Position numbers and translations under genes: made by a program | Notes under the pieces: model-generated | What the model saw: only the letters and a program-made list of their open reading frames with translations | Told to the model about the DNA's origin: nothing | Databases searched by the model: none | Origin: Bacteroidota bacterium | Lineage (GTDB): Bacteria; Bacteroidota; Bacteroidia; Bacteroidales; GCA-2748055 | Reading direction: 5' to 3' | Length of the DNA: 7,113 nt | NCBI GenBank assembly: GCA_030592605.1 | Contig: JAUVIT010000082.1 | Coordinates: 1 to 7,113, forward strand | Shown here: positions 1 through 6,414 of the stretch, piece by piece | Position numbering within the stretch: position 1 is the first letter of the stretch | How the letters are laid out: each line of letters opens with the position of its first letter

Positions 1-300
1 ATCAAAATGGTGGCCAAAGAAGATGCTGCTGTCATTTGGGGCCACCAGGTGCGCTGGATCGATAAAAAGGATTTCCTCTTCCTGAAGTCAGAACTATACG
101 ACGAAGACGGCTACCTGGTACGTACCGAGCTGGGCTCCGAAATAAAAACCATGGACGGAAGGCTCATCCCCACACGGATCGAGCTGATTCCGGCAGAAGA
201 GGAGGGCCAGATGACCATTATTGAAATGAAAGAGATGAAATTCAATGAGCCGATCAAGGATAACTTCTTCTCCCAGCAGAATATGAAACGAGTACGATAA
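1..300 (+). CDS. LolA-like outer membrane lipoprotein-sorting protein, C-terminal part (5' end outside window)
   Basis: The reading frame is open from base 1 and ends at TAA 298-300, giving the last 99 residues; the start, signal peptide and N-terminal half lie upstream. Seen: alternating beta-strand patterns with the phrases 'WIDKKDFLFLKSELYDEDG', 'GRLIPTRIELIP' and 'FSQQNMKRVR' at the very end. These match, from memory, the C-terminal half of the LolA-like outer membrane lipoprotein-sorting family, periplasmic half-barrel proteins of about 250 residues that carry a lipid-modified cargo or lipid. The ATG at 7 is internal to the domain and is not the true start. The gene lies 24 bp before the first permease gene and is almost certainly co-transcribed with it, which supports a role as carrier for the ABC transporter encoded downstream. 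It could instead be a regulatory or substrate-binding relative, since LolA folds serve several lipid pathways. Family assignment is fairly safe; cargo is unknown. Confidence 0.8.
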   Translation: MKMVAKEDAAVIWGHQVRWIDKKDFLFLKSELYDEDGYLVRTELGSEIKTMDGRLIPTRIELIPAEEEGQMTIIEMKEMKFNEPIKDNFFSQQNMKRVR

Positions 301-324
301 GAAATAGTTGATAATACTTTGTTT

Positions 325-1740
325 ATGAATAATTTAAAACTGGCCTGGCGAAACCTCTGGAGGAACCGGCGCCGTACCTTGATCACCTCGGCATCGATCT
401 TTTTTGCGGTCTTTTTTGCCCTGGTCATGAGATCGCTTCAGCTTGGTTCCTACGATCACATGTATAAAAACGCCATCGAGTCCTATACTGGCTACATCCA
501 GGTCCAGCACAAAGATTTCTGGGATGAAAAAATCGTGGACAATACTTTTGCTTACAACCAGCAACTGGAGCAGCAGCTCCTTGCAGATAAAAATGTGGAG
601 GCATGCATTCCCCGCTTCGAATCCTTTGCTCTGGCCTCCAACGGTCCGCAAACTAAAGGCGTACTTGTCATGGGGGTGGATCCCGACAAAGAGATTCACC
701 TGTCGAATGTCAAAGATAAAATGGTGAAGTACCGGCTTTCTCCAGAAGCCATAGAAAAGATCCGGCAGGATCCCAATCTGCCTGAAAAGGTAAAGGAGTT
801 GGCTATCCTGTTTGAAAATAGTGCTTACACAAACAATTCTCGCTTGCAACTGGACCTTGGAATCGATGATAAAAAAGCATCAGAGCTTATGCCTGCCATC
901 GAAGGGCATGCAGCTTTTAAAAATGGCTTCATTCACTTGGGTGAACCAGGGGTCTGGGTAGGCGAAAAGCTCTCCCAATACTTGCAACTGGGGATCGGTG
1001 ATACCATAGTTCTGATCAGTCAGGGCTACCATGCTACCACTGCTGCGGGCAAATATGAAATCAAAGGAATTGTGAAACTTCCCCTGCCCGATATTGACAA
1101 CAAAATTGTCTATCTCCCACTGGATATTTGCCAGGATCTCTTTAATGCTGAAAAAAACCTCACCTCCCTGGCCCTGGCAGTGGATGACAATCAGGACAAA
1201 GCCATTGCACAAACAGTACAAAGAATCAGTGGCCTTGTATCTAAAGATCAAAAGGTCATGGAGTGGCGTGAGATGAACGAAGTAATGGTCTCACAGATGG
1301 ATGCAGATGATAAGGGCGGCCAGATTATGCTAGGCATCCTTTACCTGGTCATTGCCTTTGGTGTATTTGGAACGGTACTTATGCTGACCGCAGAACGAAA
1401 AAGAGAGTTTGGTGTGCTTGTTGCCATCGGAATGCAAAAGAAAAAGCTGGCTTCCATCATGACTATGGAAATGTTACTTATTGGCCTGATAGGGATCCTG
1501 GCCGGTGCCCTGGTGGCTTCCATTGTAATTCTCTATGGTGTGGAACATCCCCTCATATTTAAAGGAGAAACAGCGAAGATTTTTGAAGAGTATGGCATGG
1601 AGCCAAAAATGGCATTCTGGAACATTGACACCTACTATATATGGCAAATGGTAATCGTAGCCTTCATGGTACTGCTGGCCATCGCTTATCCTTTGAGAAA
1701 GATTTTTGGAATGAAAGTAGTAAACGCTTTAAGAGCATAA
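325..1740 (+). CDS. FtsX/LolC/E-type ABC transporter permease, first subunit
   Basis: A 471-residue inner-membrane permease subunit. Architecture: a basic N-terminal 'NLAWRNLWRNRRR'-like cytoplasmic helix (seen as LAWRNLWRNRRRT), TM1 at about 17-38, a large periplasmic domain at about 40-325, then three C-terminal membrane segments (about 333-355, 378-406, 438-458). Between TM2 and TM3 is the cytoplasmic coupling stretch 'ERKREFGVLVAIGM', the hallmark of FtsX-like permeases contacting a LolD/MacB ATPase. The periplasmic part contains 'GVWVGEKLSQYLQLGIGDT' and 'GYHATTAAGKYEIKGIVKL', characteristic of the MacB/LolC periplasmic core. A charged helical stretch at about residues 136-208 precedes that core and looks like an insertion. 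ATG 325 is chosen over TTG 319, six bases upstream, because ATG is the stronger start and the basic helix begins directly after it. There is no clear Shine-Dalgarno sequence. It lies 24 bp after the LolA-like gene and 11 bp before the second permease. Probably forms a heterodimer with the next gene product; substrate unknown. Confidence 0.9.
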   Translation: MNNLKLAWRNLWRNRRRTLITSASIFFAVFFALVMRSLQLGSYDHMYKNAIESYTGYIQVQHKDFWDEKIVDNTFAYNQQLEQQLLADKNVEACIPRFESFALASNGPQTKGVLVMGVDPDKEIHLSNVKDKMVKYRLSPEAIEKIRQDPNLPEKVKELAILFENSAYTNNSRLQLDLGIDDKKASELMPAIEGHAAFKNGFIHLGEPGVWVGEKLSQYLQLGIGDTIVLISQGYHATTAAGKYEIKGIVKLPLPDIDNKIVYLPLDICQDLFNAEKNLTSLALAVDDNQDKAIAQTVQRISGLVSKDQKVMEWREMNEVMVSQMDADDKGGQIMLGILYLVIAFGVFGTVLMLTAERKREFGVLVAIGMQKKKLASIMTMEMLLIGLIGILAGALVASIVILYGVEHPLIFKGETAKIFEEYGMEPKMAFWNIDTYYIWQMVIVAFMVLLAIAYPLRKIFGMKVVNALRA

Positions 1741-1751
1741 TTTTTACAGAT

Positions 1752-3179
1752 ATGATCTGGAAAACAGCCTGGAAAAACGTCTGGCGAAACAAAGTCCGTA
1801 GCCTGGTAGTGATTATTTCCATCACCATAGGAATCTTTGGGGGTGTCTTTGCGATAGCCGTTATGAATGGTGCCATTGAACAGAAAGTAGATGCCACATT
1901 GAATGACGAAATCGCCCACATCCATATCAATGATCCCGCCTTTAGGGACAACTACGATATACAACTTAGTGTTGATCAACCGGAACAAACAATAGCAATG
2001 GTCCGCAATATGCCAGGGGTGGAAGCAGTTGCCCCCCGGACGGTTATTACCGGCATGGCCAATACGGCCACCAAGAGTGCTGGGGTACAGATTCTGGGGA
2101 TTAATCCCGAATCAGAAAGAGAGGTTTTACAGCTCTGCCAAACCACCATTCCGGGAACAGGCGATTTTTTTGATGCCGAGAGCAGGTACCAACTTGCCTA
2201 TATAGGAGAGGCCCTGGCCAAAGAACTCAACATTATTCGTTATCGCATCGATGAAAGTATGCTGGACAGCCTGGCTAAGCGGGAGGTACCGGCCGAAGTA
2301 CTGGAAAAACTTGTTCCCTTCTCAGGCCATAGGTTTAAAAGCGAAAAGTCCTTTAAGAAAGAGGTCAAAGGAGTACTCTCCATGAAAGAGCAACACGAGT
2401 ACGGCGCCGTGATCAAGGAGGAGGCCTGGTCTTTCAGGGCGCGTTCAAAAATGACCCTCACTTTCCTGGACAAGGATCAGATGCAAACCGGTGCTGTATT
2501 CCGGATCGCAGGAATCTACGACATCAAGAACAGCATGTACGAAATGAGCCAGGTGCTGGTGCAAAATGAGGACCTTGCTGCACTTACCGGCATGGCCAGC
2601 AATGAATATCACCAATTAATAATTCGTCTCGATGACCTGGAGTCAACTAAAGTTGTAAGTGAATCATTGAAAGGGAAACTTGACGGGCTGGAGGTGATGA
2701 ACTGGAAGGAGATCCAACCTGAACTGGCCATGATGACCGATATGGTAAGCAAGTTCTACGCCATTTTCATGGTTATTATCCTGGCCGCCCTGGCATTTGG
2801 TATTGTGAACAAAATGTTGATGGTTGTCCTTGAGCGCACCAAGGAACTTGGAATGCTCACCGCAATTGGAATGAATAAGAAAAGGGTATTTAGCATGATC
2901 ATGCTGGAATCTGTCTTTCTCTCTCTGGTGGGAGGAGTCACTGGCATTATCATCAGCAAGGCACTCATTTCCGCAACTGCAAGGAAGGGGATAAATTTCG
3001 CCTCCTATGCTGAAGGTTTTGAAGCAATGGGTTATCCTGCTCATATTTATCCGGTTATTTCCACGTCTTTCTTTATCACTGTTACAGTCCTGATCATCAT
3101 TACCGGGATCCTCTCCTCCATCTACCCGGCCTTGAAAGCTCTGAAACTGGATCCGGCAGAAGCATTAAGAACTGAATAA
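1752..3179 (+). CDS. FtsX/LolC/E-type ABC transporter permease, second subunit
   Basis: A 475-residue inner-membrane permease with the same plan as its neighbour but clearly different sequence. Seen: N-terminal 'WKTAWKNVWRNKVRS' helix, TM1 at about 16-38, periplasmic domain at about 40-330, TM2 at about 335-358, coupling stretch 'ERTKELGMLTAIGM' at about 363-376, TM3 at about 383-405, TM4 at about 434-460, and a C-terminal 'LKLDPAEALRTE' tail typical of this family. The periplasmic core motif is split: 'YIGEALAKELNI' is separated from 'RSKMTLTFLDKDQMQTG' by about 65 charged residues (about 163-228). ATG 1752 is chosen because the family's N-terminal helix starts exactly there; the frame stays open upstream to 1641, but that extension overlaps the first permease by 100 bp and is not permease-like. 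The gene follows the first permease by 11 bp and precedes the ATPase by 30 bp, consistent with a LolC/LolE-like pair sharing one ATPase dimer. Confidence 0.9.
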   Translation: MIWKTAWKNVWRNKVRSLVVIISITIGIFGGVFAIAVMNGAIEQKVDATLNDEIAHIHINDPAFRDNYDIQLSVDQPEQTIAMVRNMPGVEAVAPRTVITGMANTATKSAGVQILGINPESEREVLQLCQTTIPGTGDFFDAESRYQLAYIGEALAKELNIIRYRIDESMLDSLAKREVPAEVLEKLVPFSGHRFKSEKSFKKEVKGVLSMKEQHEYGAVIKEEAWSFRARSKMTLTFLDKDQMQTGAVFRIAGIYDIKNSMYEMSQVLVQNEDLAALTGMASNEYHQLIIRLDDLESTKVVSESLKGKLDGLEVMNWKEIQPELAMMTDMVSKFYAIFMVIILAALAFGIVNKMLMVVLERTKELGMLTAIGMNKKRVFSMIMLESVFLSLVGGVTGIIISKALISATARKGINFASYAEGFEAMGYPAHIYPVISTSFFITVTVLIIITGILSSIYPALKALKLDPAEALRTE

Positions 3180-3209
3180 GCCCCAACATCAACAGATAAA
3201 ACAAAAGTT

Positions 3210-3896
3210 ATGAAAATATTAGAGATCAAAAACGTACACAAGATATACAATAGCTCGGAAGTGAAGGTTCATGCGGTAAACGACATAAGCCTGGACTTCG
3301 AGAAGGGTGAATTTGCTGCAATTGTGGGCCCTTCGGGATCGGGTAAAACCACCCTTTTGAATATGATCGGGGGACTCGACACACCCACCGAGGGAGAAAT
3401 CATGGTGGATCACACCAACCTGGCCGGATTAAAATCTTCGGCGCTGATCGATTTCCGCATGCGCAATATTGGCTTTGTTTTTCAATCCTATAACCTGATC
3501 CCGGTGCTCACCGCCAAGGAGAATGTAGAGTTTATCATGAGTCTTCAGAAATGGAACAAGAAAGAGAAAGATGAGCGTACCTATGAATTACTGAAGGCTG
3601 TGGGTCTTGAAGACAGGATAAATAGCAGGCCATCGAAGCTCTCGGGCGGACAGCAACAACGAGTGGCAGTGGCCAGGGCGCTTGCTTCCAAACCTAAATT
3701 TGTCTTAGCAGATGAGCCCACAGCTAACCTGGATTCCAAATCGACCGAGACCCTGCTCGATATTATGGAAGAGCTCAACAAAGAGGAGGGAATCACCTTT
3801 ATCTTTTCCACCCACGATGCCCGTGTGGTCAAGAAGGCGAGGAGGGTCATTACCGTAGAAGACGGGAAGGTGATCTCAGATGAGCGTAAGAAGTAG
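3210..3896 (+). CDS. LolD/MacB-family ABC transporter ATP-binding protein
   Basis: A complete 228-residue ATPase that should power the two permeases just upstream from the cytoplasmic face of the inner membrane. All motifs are intact: Walker A GPSGSGKTT at 40-48, Q-loop Gln92 in 'FVFQSYNLIP', signature LSGGQQQR at 144-151, Walker B 'FVLADEP' at 164-170 with catalytic Glu169, D-loop 'ANLD' ending at 175, and switch His202 in 'STHD'. The length, the 'FQSYNLIPVLTAKENV' segment and 'ADEPTANLDSKS' place it in the LolD/MacB/FtsE type-VII group. LolD proper serves lipoprotein release, but the same family serves MacB-like and other mechanotransmission exporters, so naming it lolD would go too far. 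The leader before ATG 3210 is A-rich without a Shine-Dalgarno sequence. Its 3' end overlaps the most upstream start of the barrel gene by 17 bp. Confidence 0.96.
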   Translation: MKILEIKNVHKIYNSSEVKVHAVNDISLDFEKGEFAAIVGPSGSGKTTLLNMIGGLDTPTEGEIMVDHTNLAGLKSSALIDFRMRNIGFVFQSYNLIPVLTAKENVEFIMSLQKWNKKEKDERTYELLKAVGLEDRINSRPSKLSGGQQQRVAVARALASKPKFVLADEPTANLDSKSTETLLDIMEELNKEEGITFIFSTHDARVVKKARRVITVEDGKVISDERKK

Positions 3897-5076
3897 GTTC
3901 AAAATGACCCGCTTACGCCCATACTTTCTGGTGCTGTTCACACTGTTTACAGGGAAGGCTGTCGCTCAGGAAAAAATTTCCTTCAGCGCTTATCTTTCCG
4001 ATATGCAAACCGTTTACCACATCCCTGACCATTGGCTCTGGGAAAACACACTCCACAACCGTCTGAACCTGGATCTCTACCCAAGCAACTGGCTCACCGG
4101 ATCAATCCAGCTAAGAAACAGGGCCATTTTCGGAAGCACCCTTGGAAAAATTCCCGGGTATGCAGAGGCACTAGACGGAGACCTGGGCTTGCTGGACATG
4201 TCCTGGGTCACTGACGGAAACCTGGGCGACAGTGCCGGATATGCGCTTACCAGTACTATAGACCGCCTGTGGTTGCAATTTACCTTTGGAAACCTGGAAA
4301 TCAAGGCCGGCCGGCAACGGATCAACTGGGGTCAAACCCTGGTCTGGAATCCCAACGATATCTTCAATAGCTACTCCTATTTTGAAGTGGATTATCCCGA
4401 GCGTCCCGGTAGTGATGCTCTGAGAGTCTCTTACTATACAGGAAATGCTTCCACCATAGAAGTGGCGACCAAGATCGATAGTGCCAACCGCGTCACCGCC
4501 GCAGGATACTTCAGATTTAATACCCTTGGGTTCGACATTCAGTTCATGGGCGGCATATACCAGGAAGAGGATCTGGTCCTGGGTACTGGCTGGAGCGGAA
4601 ATCTGGGCTCAGGAGCTTTTCGGGGTGAGCTGAGTTACTTCAGGGATCTGGACCAATTCAAGGATACCACTGGATATTTTATGACATCTATTGGTTTCGA
4701 TTATACTTTCTCCAATTCCCTGATGATCCAGGTGGAGGGCTTGTATTCGGCTTTTGCTAAAGACATGGATGTAAACAGTTTCCTTCAGTTTTATTCGGGC
4801 AATCTGGATGTAAAAAACCTGGGATTTACCCCCTGGTCTCTTTTTGGCAATATAAGTTATCCCCTGACTCCTTTAATCAATGGAGCGTTTGCCACCATCT
4901 GGTATCCCGATTGGAAAGGGGTTTACCTGGGTCCCTCCTTTGACCTCTCCTTGAATAGCAATATTGACCTATCATTGATCCTTCAGTACTTCACTGCCGA
5001 GTTTGAAGATCCTTCCGGAGCAACAAACAGAGAGAAAAACACCTTTGGATTTTTGCGTTTTAAATGGAGTTTTTAA
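3880..5076 (+). CDS. Predicted outer-membrane beta-barrel protein of the lipid/lipoprotein export operon
   Basis: A 398-residue secreted protein of no family I can name with certainty. Seen: a basic N-terminus, hydrophobic stretch 'YFLVLFTLFTG' and likely signal-peptidase cleavage near 'AVAQ' (residues 27-30); then many short amphipathic strands with Tyr/Trp/Phe at alternating positions, and a C-terminal 'FLRFKWSF' ending in Phe, a typical beta-barrel insertion signal. Residues 144-179 carry a striking patch 'GRQRINWGQTLVWNPNDIF' followed by 'DYPERPGSDALRVSYY'; this resembles the 'GRQ..NWG' strand of DUF1302-type barrels, so a distant relation is possible (inference). The start is uncertain: ATG 3880 has an upstream GGAAGG about 8-13 bases away and overlaps the ATPase gene by 17 bp; ATG 3904 starts 7 bp after the ATPase stop and leaves a more compact signal peptide. 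Either way translation is probably coupled. Context suggests it is the outer-membrane partner of the transporter. Confidence 0.82.
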   Translation: MSVRSRFKMTRLRPYFLVLFTLFTGKAVAQEKISFSAYLSDMQTVYHIPDHWLWENTLHNRLNLDLYPSNWLTGSIQLRNRAIFGSTLGKIPGYAEALDGDLGLLDMSWVTDGNLGDSAGYALTSTIDRLWLQFTFGNLEIKAGRQRINWGQTLVWNPNDIFNSYSYFEVDYPERPGSDALRVSYYTGNASTIEVATKIDSANRVTAAGYFRFNTLGFDIQFMGGIYQEEDLVLGTGWSGNLGSGAFRGELSYFRDLDQFKDTTGYFMTSIGFDYTFSNSLMIQVEGLYSAFAKDMDVNSFLQFYSGNLDVKNLGFTPWSLFGNISYPLTPLINGAFATIWYPDWKGVYLGPSFDLSLNSNIDLSLILQYFTAEFEDPSGATNREKNTFGFLRFKWSF

Positions 5077-5119
5077 CAATTGAAGGAAGCTAACTCCACC
5101 TTTACCAAATTGTTAAAAA
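5070..5119 (+). terminator. Perfect 12-bp inverted repeat, candidate transcription terminator
   Basis: TTTTTAACAATT at 5070-5081 is the exact reverse complement of AATTGTTAAAAA at 5108-5119, with a 26-base spacer. The left arm contains the TAA stop of the barrel gene. A smaller AAGG/CCTT pairing (5083-5086 with 5099-5102) can extend the stem inside the spacer. The stem is A/T-rich rather than G/C-rich, and the following tract at 5125-5145 is pyrimidine-rich, not pure T, so this is not a textbook intrinsic terminator. Its place at the end of the transporter operon favours termination or mRNA 3'-end protection; a protein-binding operator for the next operon is the main alternative. Confidence 0.45.
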
Positions 5120-5192
5120 CTATATCCCACCCCCTTTCCTTTTTCATGTTTATTAGATGGTGTTCAACATACTATGCTATTAAAGCGCCGAC
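5120..5192 (+). promoter_or_regulatory. Probable promoter/leader region of the response regulator-dtd-deoC operon
   Basis: This is the only non-coding space in the window large enough for a promoter (the whole gap is 116 bp). It holds a pyrimidine-rich tract at 5125-5145 broken by a single A at 5129, then an A/T-rich leader. A -10-like TATGCT lies at 5173-5178, only 15 bases before the ATG at 5193. I find no good match to the Bacteroidota TAnnTTTG -7 element with a TTG about 19-20 bases upstream. There is no Shine-Dalgarno sequence before ATG 5193. That a promoter lies here is inferred from gene layout more than from a recognised motif. Confidence 0.3.
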
Positions 5193-5618
5193 ATGAAAAA
5201 ACAAGACTCTAAAAAGGCTGCTCCCATAATGGGAATGCCTGATTACCACTGGAACAATCGTGTGGTCTTAATCACCGAAGATGAGGAAGTGAATTTCTAT
5301 TACCTGAAAACACTTCTACAAAGGGCAGATGCAACAGTAATCCGTGCCAAAAACGGGAAAGAGGCAGTGGAGATAATAACTAAACACAAGGGAGGAATTG
5401 ACCTGATTCTGATGGACCTCAATATGCCAGTGATGGATGGATATGAAGCCATGCGCATCATTAAATCGCGTCACCCTGCCATTCCCATAATTGCCCAGAC
5501 TGCTTACACCATGAACAATGACCGTCACCGTTGCCTCCAGGCGGGTTTTAATGACTATATCGCTAAACCAATCAACCGTTTGGCCCTCTATAGAATGGTC
5601 AATGATAATCTCTCATGA
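5193..5618 (+). CDS. Stand-alone response regulator receiver-domain protein
   Basis: A 141-residue CheY-like protein with a single receiver domain (about 23-141) and no output domain. Seen: acidic pocket Glu29-Asp30 in 'VLITEDEEVN', phosphoacceptor Asp75 in 'LILMDLNMPVMDGYEAM', switch Thr103 in 'IIAQTAY', and conserved Lys125 in 'IAKPIN'. The sequence resembles receiver domains of hybrid histidine kinases more than CheY. A roughly 22-residue lead-in ends in 'MPDYHWNN', a short phrase I recall in Bacteroidota receivers of this kind. With no DNA-binding domain it probably acts by protein-protein contact or as a phosphorelay intermediate; no kinase gene is in the window. Its stop overlaps the dtd start (ATGA at 5615-5618), so it heads and is translationally coupled to a metabolic operon. 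Its function in that setting is unknown. Confidence 0.93.
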   Translation: MKKQDSKKAAPIMGMPDYHWNNRVVLITEDEEVNFYYLKTLLQRADATVIRAKNGKEAVEIITKHKGGIDLILMDLNMPVMDGYEAMRIIKSRHPAIPIIAQTAYTMNNDRHRCLQAGFNDYIAKPINRLALYRMVNDNLS

Positions 5619-6067
5619 GAGCAGTTATTCAAAAAGTTTCTCATGCTTCCATTACTATTGATCGGGACCAAACAAAGAAGATGGGTCCGGGCCTGGTTAT
5701 TTTGCTGGGTATTGAAGAATCCGATGGACAATCCGATATCGAATGGTTAAGTGGAAAAATTAGCCGTCTGAGGATTTTTGATGATGAGCAGGGGATAATG
5801 AACCTCTCCGTACAGGATGTAAATGGCAACATTATGATCGTAAGCCAGTTCACTCTTCATGCAAGTACCAAAAAAGGCAACCGTCCATCCTATATTAAAG
5901 CCGCATCGCCCGAAACAGCGATTCCCCTGTATAACACATTTATTGAGCAGATGCAACAGGAACTGGGAAAACCTGTTGTTACCGGTGAGTTTGGAGCCTA
6001 TATGCAGGTGAACCTAAACAACGATGGACCTGTTACCATAAGCATAGACACCAAAAACAGGGAATAA
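5615..6067 (+). CDS. dtd: D-aminoacyl-tRNA deacylase (D-Tyr-tRNA deacylase)
   Basis: A complete 150-residue cytoplasmic enzyme, the normal size for bacterial DTD. It hydrolyses D-amino acids (and, in the family, glycine mischarged on tRNA-Ala) from tRNA as chiral proofreading. Seen: N-terminal 'MRAVIQKVSHASITID', catalytic-site motif SQFTL at 77-81 with Thr80, 'KKGNRPSY' at 86-93, and C-terminal 'NNDGPVTI' at 135-142, whose Gly138-Pro139 forms the family's cross-subunit Gly-cisPro motif. It acts as a homodimer in known members. ATG 5615 overlaps the response-regulator stop as ATGA, and the TAA at 6065-6067 shares one base with the next start (TAATG). No separate promoter is possible between these genes, so expression should follow the operon. 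No anomalies seen. Confidence 0.97.
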   Translation: MRAVIQKVSHASITIDRDQTKKMGPGLVILLGIEESDGQSDIEWLSGKISRLRIFDDEQGIMNLSVQDVNGNIMIVSQFTLHASTKKGNRPSYIKAASPETAIPLYNTFIEQMQQELGKPVVTGEFGAYMQVNLNNDGPVTISIDTKNRE

Positions 6068-6414
6068 TGACCATTAAGGAAGCACAGAAAACCGTAGACA
6101 AGTGGATAAGCACCTATGGAGTCCGGTATTTTAATGAACTAACAAACATGGCCATCCTCACAGAGGAGGTGGGAGAGGTGGCAAGGATCATAGCCCGCAC
6201 ATATGGTGAACAATCGAAAGGGACAGCACGAATAGAGACAGAAGACCTGGCCGATGAGCTGGCCGATGTATTGTTTGTTCTTGTTTGCCTGGCCAACCAG
6301 ACAGGGGTTGATCTGGAGAAGGCCTTTCAGAAGAATCTGCAGAAAAAAACAGCACGGGATTTTGAACGTCATCAACAAAATGATAAATTGAGGTACCCAA
6401 GACCCCAAACATGA
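6067..6414 (+). CDS. MazG-like nucleotide pyrophosphohydrolase
   Basis: A 115-residue single-domain protein of the all-alpha NTP pyrophosphohydrolase superfamily (MazG/dUTPase-2/RS21-C6 type). Such enzymes convert (d)NTPs to (d)NMPs plus pyrophosphate, often cleaning damaged or surplus nucleotides. Seen: the metal-binding pattern EExxE at 33-37 (Glu33, Glu34, Glu37 in 'LTEEVGEVAR') followed by ExxD at 64-67 (Glu64, Asp67 in 'LADELADVLFVL'), the Mg-binding set of the family. The linker between helices is long and charged (about 45-60), and the C-terminus has a Lys/Arg-rich 'KKTARDFERHQQ' helix. It is about half the size of the duplicated E. coli MazG, so the name mazG is not applied. An AGGGA sequence a few bases upstream is one of the few Shine-Dalgarno-like sites in the window. 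It overlaps dtd by 1 bp and deoC by 4 bp. Exact nucleotide substrate is not deducible. Confidence 0.92.
   Translation: MTIKEAQKTVDKWISTYGVRYFNELTNMAILTEEVGEVARIIARTYGEQSKGTARIETEDLADELADVLFVLVCLANQTGVDLEKAFQKNLQKKTARDFERHQQNDKLRYPRPQT

Noticed and set aside
311..321. Promoter-like TAATACTTTG just before the first permease
   Set aside because: It is one base short of the Bacteroidota TAnnTTTG element, has no TTG at the right distance, and lies in a 24-bp gap inside an evident operon; more likely a chance A/T-rich leader.
443..727. Plus-strand frame of 94 codons inside the first permease
   Set aside because: A shifted-frame shadow of the permease, rich in Ser/Pro/Trp with no domain, and covered fully by the real gene.
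334..849. Long minus-strand open frame (171 codons) within the first permease
   Set aside because: It is antisense to a well-supported permease, has no recognisable domain and low-complexity charged ends; the same holds for the other minus-strand frames, for example 2664-3044 and 6188-6568.
1641..1751. Extension of the second permease to an upstream ATG at 1641
   Set aside because: The extra 37 residues overlap the end of the first permease in another frame, are not hydrophobic or permease-like, and the family N-terminus begins exactly at ATG 1752.
5125..5145. Pyrimidine-rich tract as a terminator U-run or triplex-forming element
   Set aside because: It begins 6 bases after the inverted repeat and is mainly C at first, so it does not fit a U-run; at 21 bases with one interruption it could be chance. 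Kept only as part of the leader description.
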